Shown here: one piece after another, positions 24,690-34,776 of the stretch
Layout of the letters: each line of letters starts with the position of its first letter
Position numbering within the stretch: position 1 is the first letter of the stretch
Assembly: GCA_014905825.1 (NCBI GenBank)
Contig: JACGCN010000024.1
Location: forward strand, 62,001-126,000
Source of the DNA: Lyophyllum atratum
Taxonomy: Eukaryota > Basidiomycota > Agaricomycetes > Agaricales > Lyophyllaceae
Direction: 5' to 3'
DNA length: 64,000 nt
Program-made: the position numbers and the translations under genes
The notes under the pieces: generated by a model
Database searches by the model: none
The model's input: the letters and a program-made list of their open reading frames with translations, nothing else
What the model was told of the DNA's origin: nothing

Positions 24690-25717
24690 GTCTCACTCGG
24701 GACTTGCGGGGATGGTGATGGGGGTCGGGCCGTGTGTCTTGACGATACGCGGGAGTGCTCACTATGTTTCGATTCTGCAGAACTTCAACGTCAATGTTCC
24801 CGTTCTGGAGAAGAGGAGGTTGATCTAGACGCCCGGAGCGGCGTGTCTCGCTTGCTCTCAAAGGACAGCTTGATCTAAGAAGTACCTACCTACCCCCGTT
24901 ATTCTACCAGGATCTCTTTGCTATCGCTTGTTGTATACTAAAAGGCCCAGAGCACAGTCTTTGTTAGCTTGCATGTTCTTGTATTTATGTAAAACCAGGC
25001 TTTTTCAACCTTATGTTCGTCTGTCTTCTTGAAGAGGAATCGTGGGGTTGTCCTTCGAGGTTCGCATAGGCGCTGTGAACATCCTACCCTTAAGGCGGCA
25101 GGAAGACTCATCTCCTCCTAAAGCGAAGCTCAGCTTCACTTGAGTCATGGCCCCCCAGACTCCTTGCCGTCTCTTACGTGTGGCATGTGAGGCTTATATT
25201 CATTCAACATCAGCTCCTTTGCTCCTCATCATATGTTTACGGAACCCTCGGCTTCCTGAGTGACATTGTGTGGTGGTTTCCTTGTTGTTTCCGCCAATCC
25301 ACTCCCCTGTAACAGCGATTGAACAGAGCCCCAGCGAACTGTCGCAGTCTTATTTCGTTCCATATATTACGAAGACAAGATCATGTAAGGTGCAGGTCGG
25401 GTGTAGGGTGCTCCTACAGAGGTGCATGGAACATCGCAGGGTTTTGGCCAAGTGCAAGTTGGTAAATACAGGTAGCCGTAAGTACCAAGGCCCTCGGACG
25501 TTTTAAATACGTTTGCCTATGGTGTCATCGAATTGATAACCTCTGGGAGAATATCAAGTGATGTAAGGAAACTAAAGGTCCAAAATCGTAACATCGTAAC
25601 ATCGTAACATCGTAACGTCCATCTCTCCACCCAGTGAGTCCAAATCAAGTCCAGATTCCGCTAAGTACCGATCAACGAACCGGGGCTCGCGAGTTGTGGT
25701 AAGCGCTAAATGCTCCT
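24690..25717. other. Convergent 3' region
   Basis: Space between the phosphatase-like gene (+) and cell-surface gene A (-). Contains an 8-base tandem repeat (25585-25616) and no gene that I can support. Confidence 0.45.
25585..25616. repeat. 8-base tandem repeat, four copies
   Basis: ATCGTAAC is repeated four times without interruption. It is a simple microsatellite in intergenic DNA about 100 bases beyond the stop codon of cell-surface gene A. Confidence 0.9.
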
Positions 25718-26444
25718 TCAAAGCAACGCGGGAACGAGTCCGGCGAAGATGGTAACCACGATCGCACCAAAGCTCACACCGAAAGACACCGCTGAGTTCC
25801 CTCCAGGGCTTTGGCCGCCTGTGGTATCTGCGCTGGTGGTCGGACTCGACGTCGGGATCGTGGGGGTGACAACACTGCTGGGAGCCGGGGAAACAGTAAC
25901 AGTGACTGTGCAGGCTATGGGGGTGCCCGTTGCACTGCCGGTTACACTACTCGGTGTGGAGGTCACTGTGGTGCTAGTGCTGGTGAAGGTGGGAACGGTA
26001 GTGGCACCGGGACTGCTGTTAGTGACAGTGGTGACCTGACGGCGGCGGAAATCGAGGGTAGTCTCGATCTCGCTTTCCGTTGTCCGGGTGCCGGAGGGTC
26101 GTGGCGACGGGGTGGAGATCGACGTACTCGATGTCGAGGTGTCCCCAAGCACAGTGGTTGCTGACCCAGTGGCAGTTCCGTCAACAGCGACCGTCACCGT
26201 CACGCAAAATGGTTCGTCGGTGGTGGGGCTAGGGAAGGTGGTCGTGGTCAACAAAACGCTTGTTGGCGTGTTGGTCACAGTCTGTGCACTGGTCCTATTA
26301 GCATCACGAAAAATATGTTAGCATGGTGTTGAGAGGCGCCTCGACGAGTACGCACACAGTACTAGTGGTAGTGGCTGCTTGAGGCATAGCATTGACAGCG
26401 GCAAAGAGCGCCAGGAAAGTCAAAGAAGAGAAAGCGGATTTCAT
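25718..26444 (-). CDS. Secreted Ser/Thr-rich GPI-type cell-surface protein, paralog A
   Basis: Two exons, 26356-26444 and 25718-26294 (221 aa), with a GTGCGT donor and a phase-2 intron. Exon 1 is the signal peptide MKSAFSSLTFLALFAAVNA plus PQAATTT. The mature part is Ser/Thr-rich and likely O-glycosylated, with two boxes, PFCVTVTVAVDG and IACTVTVTVSPAP, one near each end, and a dibasic FRRRQ that could be a Kex2 site. The C-terminus AIVVTIFAGLVPALL is hydrophobic and runs to the stop after a Gly/Ser-rich stretch, as expected for a GPI signal. It is the first of four tandem paralogs on this strand (A-D, to 34776). No enzyme motif is visible; a wall or surface structural role is the most I would infer. 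Confidence 0.8.
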
Positions 26445-26499
26445 CGTTACTGAGATAGTCGGTTCGGGGTGACAGACTCGTTGGTGAAGAGACTGCCTG

Positions 26500-26506
26500 T
26501 TTTATG
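26500..26506 (-). promoter_or_regulatory. TATA-like element of paralog A
   Basis: CATAAAA on the minus strand, 56 bases upstream of the ATG at 26444. The other three paralogs have a similar element at nearly the same distance. Confidence 0.5.
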
Positions 26507-27062
26507 GAGACGTTGACCTAGTGACGACACTGAAGAAGTCAGAAAAGAAATTCGGGGTACGGCCTTAAAAGCCCAAATCAACGCGCAGTCCGCGAGGCAG
26601 TGTATTGGACACATGTTGTAGTCCGTTGCGGCTCAAACACGCCGCCATGTCATCTCTTGAAAGGGGATAATGTACATCATGATCGAGGAGGATCAACGAA
26701 ACTCGTAAGGAATGACGTTACCCTTATGCCTTCAGCCTCTTGCAAGAGCTCTCGCAATCAGTAGGGCTCAGTTACAGGCTTCATTGTTAGAAGTAAGGTC
26801 GACATAAGGTCACCGCAAAGCACCCGTGGACAAAGACGATTGGGATTCCACTGGATGTCCTAAGCGATGCCGCATGCGGACCAAACTTGGCTGTGCTCCG
26901 TGAGTTAGCTGATTAGATTGATCTTTGAAAGATCAAACCAAATAACGGAGATAATCTGATAGCGTACTTGATTCGAAAGCCGCGAGAGACCAAGTGCACG
27001 TCAAGCGTTGGTCAAGCGTGGAGCGAAAATCCACTTGAGGCATGATTTGCTTAGCCCTTCCC

Positions 27063-27985
27063 TCACATGCATTAGGTCTCCCGGGCTCGTTGCGCCGCCA
27101 GTTCATATCAAACCAACTTCTTCGACTCTTGTGCCTCATCAGAGCAGTCCGAGGCCACTTGACCGCGAGCACTGCGAACGAAGTTAGGATCTGTCCACCG
27201 GCTCCCATCACAATGTCTTTACGTGAAGTCCCCTACAATACCCTGATACCTGCTGTCTGCTTTCAACATCCAATGGATACCCTGACCTCGCACAGCTCGA
27301 CAGGCAGCAGGCGGAGGTAGCAGCGAATGACTTGGTATAGCAAAGGTATGTCTGCCGCTATGCTTCTTTCAGTATCTTGTTTGACTGAAGTAAGCTCTCC
27401 AACCCTATTCTCGTGACACAGGATCTCCGCGATGGACGTCTGACCTACCCACTCGGAATTTACTCCAATACGGCCTATACTGATCATCCTCAATGTCCGC
27501 GTAGGTTCATTGAATAGTTGTTTCGAAACTTCCGAGAAGATGTGTTCTTCTCCGAAAATGACATGATCGGTGTTGGAGACAGCTCGTCCAATATACCTCT
27601 TTTGGCCCATCATTAAGCCTCAGTTGCTTGCACACGAGGTGGCACCGGCACACACACCTCCCCAGTACATGAGAGCCTCCACCTGTACGGAAGCTCAGCG
27701 TTCAGTTCTTGCGAATCTACCAAAGGCGACGGGTCGTTACTTGGCTTCCACCTTCTGATCCTACGCATTGGTGTCGCAAGGAAAGATCTTGGATTCCAAG
27801 AGGATCAATATGCCAGCTTCGATCACCAGGTGAAACTCCGATTTCGGACACTGCTTCATACGATTAATTGTGCCTTCGCCATTATCATGATCGTCATTGG
27901 ACTGCTTGGTGACGAGTTCCCGGGCCACGTTTCTCCGCAACCTTTTCAAGAAGTAACCATGGTGTGCATCACCGATGCTGCCGCT
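27063..27985 (+). pseudogene. Decayed copy of the histidine-phosphatase-like gene
   Basis: Pieces of the gene at 22824-24689 can be read in order on the same strand, broken by stops and frame changes. Near 27080 PGSLRRQFI recalls LGSLLRATYL. At about 27470-27590 the reading RRFIE, a stop codon, then FREDVFFSENDMIGVGD matches LIEQ...FHEDGVFSDKDLMGVGN of the intact gene. At about 27850 RTLLHTI matches exactly. Near 27945 FQEV aligns with FQDV. The match is by eye, but four blocks in the right order make chance unlikely. It sits between paralogs A and B, so it probably arose when the phosphatase gene and a neighbouring cell-surface gene were duplicated together. Confidence 0.55.
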
Positions 27986-28496
27986 AAGGCTTGGTTTTTC
28001 GATCTGATATCCTACTTATAGGGGACCTGCATCATTGCGGCGAACCGAACATCAACCAGATTCCGGGTGCGTGGTGTTATGCACTGTCCTCGTCTTTATC
28101 ATGGACAGCTGGCGTGGATTATTCAACATATTCTGGGGCATAGGGGTGGGTTCCAGGCCGATACACAGAACCACTCGACAATCTCATTCGCTAGATTCCA
28201 AAATCCAAAACCGTTGTTCGCGCCATGCACAATTGGCCCGGGCTAGGGCTGATATGACGGTAACAACAAGGGGGTTGCCATATATACACGAAATGCTTGA
28301 CAGATAGACGCAAAATGTGCGACGACTAGTATACCCGCGTACTTTTTTATGATGCCGTGCATGTGTTTCCATCGGACGGATAGTGTACAAGAAAAGAGGG
28401 GTACAAATGACAACCATGAGTCCATGTCTCTAGATTAGAATGTGTGTATATCCATGATCTCGAGGCTCTCTGTAGGTATGTAAAAAGCTCCTCCTC

Positions 28497-29503
28497 TCAA
28501 AGCAAAGTAATGATAAAACCTGCGAAGATCGCAATCGCGACTCCTCCCGCACTGACACCAAGAGACGACGCCGAACTTAAAGGGGCAAAGGGGGTGCTCG
28601 TGCTCGTGCCCGTCGGTCTCGGGCTAGTTCCAGAAGCCATCGGACTGAACGAAGCCGGCACGAAGGTGCCACTCGCTGGGGCAGATGTAATCTTGGCGGT
28701 GCCCATGGGGAACGTGCCTGTAGCTGAGGTATCTGTACCCGTGAATGTATCGGTGAACGCCGTGTTTGTATCGCTGGCGATTGAGAATTCGGTGCCCGTG
28801 GTCTCGGTGTCTGGACCGGTGACGGTGACTGTGCATGAAGCGCCGGTTGCACCTGTATCCGTAGTCATAGTCGAGACATCTGTGGTGGTAGAGGTTTTAG
28901 TTTTGGTCGTACGGATTTTACTAGTTTTGGTAGTAGAGGATGTGGTAGAAGAGGTCTCGAACGTGGAAGAAGTGACTTCGACTGTGGAAGTAGAGACCTT
29001 GGACGAGGTAGAAGAGATATCTGATGTGCCATCAAGGATATCAGTTGAGGTAAGAAGAATATCAGACGTGATAGGAGGGGTTTCAGACGGGGTAGGGGGA
29101 AGTTGAGAGGTTGAAGGGACATTAATACCTGTGGCAGGAAAACTACTGAGGCTGGTCATGGAGTCGGTCATGCTATCGGTCATGCTGACGATCGTACTGT
29201 CGGTCGCGCTGACGGTCGGTATGTCGGTCGCGGTGTCGGTAGGATCTTGGCGACGGCGTAAAGCGACCGGAGTGTCCTTTCGAAGTTTCGTTGCGGCCCC
29301 CCGGACGACGCCTGCAGGCACTGTTACTGTCATGCAGACCGCTCCTCCGACAGCGGGTGCAGGGCTGTACCGTTGTGTAAATATCATAAGTCTGAGCAGG
29401 TTCGGAAAGTTAGAATCAATACACACGAATCGGGTGCTTGAGGGATAGCACTAGCGGTGACAACAAGTGCTAGAAAAGTTGCGGAAGAAAAAGCGGATTT
29501 CAT
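28497..29503 (-). CDS. Secreted Ser/Thr-rich GPI-type cell-surface protein, paralog B
   Basis: Exons 29427-29503 and 28497-29364 (314 aa), phase-2 intron after the signal peptide as in A. The signal peptide MKSAFSSATFLALVVTASA is nearly identical to that of A. Boxes: GAVCMTVTVPAG near the N-terminus and GASCTVTVTGPD in the second half. An RRRQ dibasic site occurs here too (ALRRRQDP). A central tract is extremely rich in Thr, Ser and Asp with repeated TDS/MTDS and STTSSTTKTS patterns. The C-terminus GGVAIAIFAGFIITLL is a GPI-type tail that shares IFAG with A and C. A and B are the closest pair in the family. Confidence 0.8.
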
Positions 29504-30719
29504 GGTTCCTGATGTGGGGGGTCTTGAAAGCAGATTAGAATTTAGGAGGGGTTGCTCATTTTATGGGAGGCATGCGCTGCTTGGCGATGAGGTCACGAAG
29601 AAAAGGGGGGGCGGTTAGAAGCCATAATCAACATGCTTTTCTTGAACCGCCTGTACTTTATATAGTTTTCGGCTCCAATAAGCCGCAGAAAGTCTGCCTA
29701 CCTGCTCACCACGAAAAGAATATCGTTGAAGAGTCGGTGAGTCGGAACCACGAGAATTGCCAAGCATACCAGGTAGATACGTCACCGTCATGGCGCAGTA
29801 CAGTTTTTCTCCTGCGTCGATTATTTCATAGATTAGGAGGCAGGGGAAGGTGGTTGGTTGTTAGTTACAGCCTACAGGGGGCAGGAGCAGACGCAAGATC
29901 GTGATGGCCGCGCTCGAAATTGAAATGGGCCTGCTATTTGTACTGGAAGCTTATGCCAAATGTAGCTGCCTCAACTTCGTGAATTTGATCAATCAGTAAC
30001 GGTCGCTAGTTGGTGCCACTGACCTTTCTTCGCAACGTTTATCTCTTTTCCGAGCCCCTCTTATATCATTTCACTGCTCTCGACAGGTCACATCGCCGTT
30101 AATACCTACCCGGAAAGCACAAATATGTATGGCGCACTTCTGATCAAGACGAATCACACGCAGCGGCGCTCGAGGAAAAACGACGCCAGGGAACACTTTG
30201 GTGGACGAATACGCTCACGCCGCACTCACATCTATAGGCTAGGCTCTTGAAAAAAACGAAAGACGGGGATGTGGGGACATGTAAAACAGGATTGAAGAAT
30301 TTCTCGTTGACATCGCTGCCAGTGGGTCTTATACTACGACCTTCTTCCTGGTTACTCGTCCTACTTAACAGGCTATGGTGTCCTAGACGCTAGAAGCACA
30401 TTCGGATTTTATGCATCGGTTGGAATGTGGAATACGATTAATTGGACTGGGATCACCTGGACAAAAAGTGGTGTGATGAACTAACACCGGCTTCCTCGAG
30501 CAAGACTAAACAGAACCCAGTGTATGCATGCCAAAGACCTGCTAACGTAATGCACAACTGATAGCTCAGACTATCTACAGATCTAAAGAGCGGAAATGGG
30601 GTGGCATCCACAGTCTAGTCACACTATGTGGGCGGTTCACTTAGCACTGGTGCGCATACATTGTGACGACGGGCTTGCTTCGTACCTCGAATGACTGGTC
30701 ATGGCATGGCATCCCCAAC
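29504..30719. other. Intergenic region between paralogs B and C
   Basis: A TATA-like CATAAAA at 29559-29565 belongs to B, 56 bases from its ATG. I looked for another phosphatase relic here, as found between A and B, and saw none. No other gene is supported. Confidence 0.45.
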
Positions 30720-31569
30720 CTAAGCGAGGACCGCCGCCAATCCAGCAAAGATACCGGCGAGAACAACTCCTGAATGAGCGCCCACCGTTGATGCAGAGTT
30801 CGGCGAGCTCTGATTCTGTTCAAGAGCAGTCTGAGGTCCACCTGACACCGTGGGCCCGCCTACAAGAGCCGTCACAGTGACCGTACAACCCCCAAGGCTA
30901 CTAGTAGGGACTGGAGCGCTGCTAGGGCTTCCGGGATTGCCAGTCGTGACCGCCCCACTGCTGGCTGGCACTGGGCTGCTGGTACCTCCCGGGATTCGTG
31001 TCGTGATGATCCCGCTGCTGCTAGGAATGGGTCCGCTGTTGGTGACTCCGGGAATCCAAGTAGTGACGGCTCCGCTGCTACTCAAAACCGGGTCACTGAC
31101 ACTAGCGGAAAGCGTGACAGTGGCACCTGGACGAGTGGAAGCTACCACCGTTGTAACAGGGGACCTGGTGATGGTAACACCTTGTGAGGAGCTGGTGGGG
31201 ACAGCTACACCCGAGGATAAACTGTACGAGATAGTAGCGGGGACGGTCGTGCTTAGCGGGGGCGCGGGAACGGTCACAGTTATGCAGACGGGCGCACTAG
31301 TCCCGGATACAGTGACTGGGCCATTCGAGTCGACAGTGGTAGTCCCGCCACCAGGATTCACCGTGAGGGTGTTGGCCCCGCCGAGGCTGCTACTAAATCG
31401 GAGACCGTCAGAATCCATCTTCAAGGGAGGAATGCGAAACGCACGAAACAAAAGTCGTCTGGGACGGGGAAATCGTTGTCAGGGTGAATTGAGAACTGAG
31501 AGGAGTGCCGTTGGTAGTGAGGACCAGCACCAACAAGGTGGCAGTCGAGAGAGGTGTGAAAGCTTTCAT
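30720..31569 (-). CDS. Secreted Ser/Thr-rich GPI-type cell-surface protein, paralog C
   Basis: Exons 31445-31569 and 30720-31392 (265 aa). I chose the intron with donor GTGCGT, a CTGAC branch site and acceptor TTTAG because it restores the frame and places the intron in phase 2 after the signal region, as in A, B and D. The signal peptide is MKAFTPLSTATLLVLVLTTNG. Boxes: APVCITVTVPAP and GGCTVTVTALV. A central region has about four imperfect repeats of the type SSSGAVTT-IPG. The C-terminus GVVLAGIFAGLAAVLA is a GPI-type tail. Confidence 0.77.
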
Positions 31570-33470
31570 TTTCGAAACAAAGAAACGGAATACCCAGGTA
31601 GCTGTGAGTTTTACGATATTCTGGACTTCCCTTTTATAGCTGAAAACGAAACTTTGCTAGTCATATGACAAGCAAGAGTTCTCATCAAGAAAACTGAGGG
31701 ATCGCATCTGTCTACGGTCCCACATCGCCGCCTTGACGGGCGTTTGTTGTCCGGGATATTGATATGCACTAGGAGCGGCGTTTTCTCCTACTACAAGCAA
31801 CGTATGTAACAACGTGGGTGTCTGCATTGTAACTGCACTTGATCCGCATGTTAATGGAACTATTTGCGGTGACACAAGGCCTTCATAAGAAATTTTTGTG
31901 CTTGATGTTGCGCTTCTGACCGAAGGAGACTTCAGGAGTGGAGACTTCAGGAATACAGAATAAGATATTCCAAGGCTTGTCGTAGCCCCTCCAAGGAAAC
32001 CAGGGCTTTGACATCTTCCGATACCTTGCGCGGCCCCTGGGGCGCATTTTACATTCACAAATCTACGACATCAAGCATATCCAACACGAGGCTTCGAAAT
32101 TGGTAATCCATACAGCTCACCCTACTTCTTTGCTACCACTGCCTAATCCGATAATACAGGTTCTTTCTAGGCATCGGGCTCAAACCTCCGCTTCATGGTC
32201 AAGTCTAGTGTTTCTCCATGAGTCTCCGTATTCGATTCAACGCATTGTTGAAGAAGCGTCGTATGACTGGCACTCGCACGGTCGACCCCGTAACTCGAAA
32301 TCCAATCCTCACTGCTCGCGTCTCCGAGTCGGTTATCGCATAGTAATTCCAAATGCAGACAAACTGTTATGCTGCCATGAATGTCAGTGCAGTTACACGT
32401 TGTTTCGTGCGACGATGCCCGTCGTTGACATCTATTCTTTCAGCCAGCCGAGATATCGGATTCCTTCGACCTGTCTTGGACCTGTCCATGTCGGCGACTT
32501 GTACCCATCCTTGTGTCCATAATAGGTTTTCGAGGTTGGTTGGGAGAATAAATTCAAACAAAACCAAGATGCCAAGGCGGGCCACAAATCATCCGATAAG
32601 ATAAGTTTTGTTGATTCGAAACGGATCGAAACGGAGATCTTGACCGCGGCCTCTATCGGCTCAACTAGTAGGTAGCCATAGCACCAGCTGCTACTGCCGC
32701 CCGTGATATTCCCAATACTTCCAAGGATATAATCGACGATCAAGAAACCTTGAGAATGCTCGGTCTTGGTGCCCGTGGTGGTAACGATAACATCGACACA
32801 GCCTCTAGGCGCCGAGGGTTGCGAGGACCGATCGAGGCCGCTTCTGCAAGGAAAATCTCTGGGTCTGCTTGCGTCATCTCTAAAGTGGTCACCAGTGTCC
32901 GCGCATATGGTTCGAGCACATCCAAATTCATCGCGTCTCCAAATTCCTCATCAATGCTTGAGCCTGTATCATGAGAAATAGCTTACCGCTTGTATACGGT
33001 GCGCCAGACACCGTCCGTAAAGTGTTCGTAGGGCATGCTCCCATCCGCCTTTGTCTACATCATCGTCCCCTCGATGGCGATAACGGGCTAATCACTCGTT
33101 CAATGTCGAGCCTCACGTCGCGATCGCGTTCCTCCCTGCAATGCGAGATCTTCACGAACGTCTCTCACGAGTTAGTCTACTTCATATCCCCAGTTTGAAG
33201 GAGCACCATCGCCATTGTCATAGATTGGTATATTGCTTTTGAAACACGAAGTTACGCTAAGTCCTTGTACTACAGTATCTATATGGCGATACTAAGGATG
33301 GGAAGGGATGTGGAAAGCTTTTGCTTCAACGACTAACTTCTGACTAGGGGGGGGCGGTCGGAGGCCAAAATAAGAGGAGGAAGTAACGAAAGACAACAGA
33401 TCAAGAACTGCATTCAGCATCGGCGCTTGCGCTTTGCACGCTGATCGATGCTGATGTGCGAGTTCAATCC
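31570..33470. other. Intergenic region between paralogs C and D
   Basis: A TATA-like TATAAAA at 31632-31638 is 63 bases from the C start. Minus-strand frames at 32432-32931 read like coding sequence in places (PYARTLVTTLEMTQADPEIF) but cannot be chained into a protein; they may be relics. A duplicated GGAGACTTCAGGA lies near 31926. Confidence 0.4.
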
Positions 33471-34776
33471 TCATTGAGTAAGTGTTGCGAAGATGGGTGT
33501 GTCGGTAGGGAACGCGGACGTACTAGGAGCGGAGGTAACGAAGGAAACGGTGACGGTAACTGTGCAGGGGACTGCGGTTCCGCTGGGGAAGGGGACTGAT
33601 GTGAAGCTGATCACGGGCCCACAGGGATCAGTGGTGGAGGTAGGGACAGCGGTGCAGGCGGGATCACCAGAGGTCGTCAGTAGTGAAGTCGGGAATGCAG
33701 TCCCAGAAGGGTACCACGAGGTGGCGACAGCAGAGCTCGTAATTCCAGAAGGAAATGCTGAGCTGAGTACAGTGGTAATGGACGGCGCTTCCGAGCTAGA
33801 AATGGCGGTTGCTGAGGGATAACATGTGGCAGGAATTGTGGTGCTCGGGAGTTCGGTGCTGTTGACCGAGCTTGAGAACACCGCGCTGCTGGCTTGACTA
33901 GAGGTTGGGAACACCGCGCTGCTGGCATGACCAGATGTACAAGGAGCCGTACCGTTAGCACTTGCGGAGGGATAATATGTGGCTGAACTCGTGGTGCTCG
34001 GGAATACGGTGCTGTTCGCCAGGGTTGGGAACGCCACACTGCTGGGATGACTAGAGGTACAAGGAGTATCGACTGTCAGTGAGGTCGGGGCTGCAGTTGC
34101 TGAGGTGACTGTGATGGTGGTCGGGCTGCTGGTAGATGAGCTGGTGGCTGAGACGGTGACAGGTCTGCTGGTGGATGAGCTGGTGGATGAGCCGGTAACT
34201 GTGACGGTGATAGGGCTGCTGGTGGATGAGCCAGTAACTGTAACGGTGACAGGGCTGCTAGTGGATGAGCTGGTGGCTGTGATGGTGGCAGGGCTGCTGG
34301 TAGATGAGCTGGTGGATGAGCCGGTAACTGTGACCGTGATAGAGCTGCTGGTGGATGAGCTGGTAGCTGAGGCGGTGACTGTGACGGTGACACAAGCGCC
34401 TGAGGAAGGGCAAGGGATCGACGGCGGGACGGTGACTGGGCCACCAACAAATGTAGAGCTGGTGATCTGACCACCGACTGCCGTAGAACTGCTAATTGGG
34501 CCACCTATGAACGTAGAACAGGTGGCTGGACCATCCATGGTGACGGTGACAGGACCACTAACAGACGTCGCCTGGGTGGTGGAACCAGATGATGACACTG
34601 TCAGTGGACTACGAGATACTGACCTATCCACGGAGGGTGTTAGCAGAAATTATAATGACGGATGGACGAGGGAAAACTTACGAGATGGGGGCCTGGGAGC
34701 TCACACGGAGAGGCGTGGCCTGGACGCCGAGAACGGCAGCTAGCAAAGCTACGGCAGAAATAGCCCTGGATTTCAT
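33471..34776 (-). CDS. Secreted Ser/Thr-rich protein, paralog D (no GPI tail)
   Basis: Exons 34682-34776 and 33471-34623 (415 aa), again a phase-2 intron shortly after a signal peptide, MKSRAISAVALLAAVLGVQA. Boxes: SGACVTVTVTAS and VPCTVTVTVSFV. Between them is an array of short repeats of the type SSTSSPVTVTVTGSSTSS and a second array of TSSQASSAVFPS-like units; both look expanded by slippage. Unlike A, B and C, the product ends in PTDTPIFATLTQ with no hydrophobic C-terminus, and none follows in the other frames, so it should be secreted rather than GPI-linked, or its 3' end has been lost. Confidence 0.75.

Noticed and set aside
28444..29106. Long plus-strand frame antisense to surface protein B
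   Set aside because: A shadow of the Ser/Thr-rich minus-strand gene; similar plus-strand shadows occur over A, C and D.
29900..30600. A second phosphatase relic between B and C
   Set aside because: I looked for the blocks seen in the relic at 27063-27985 and found none.
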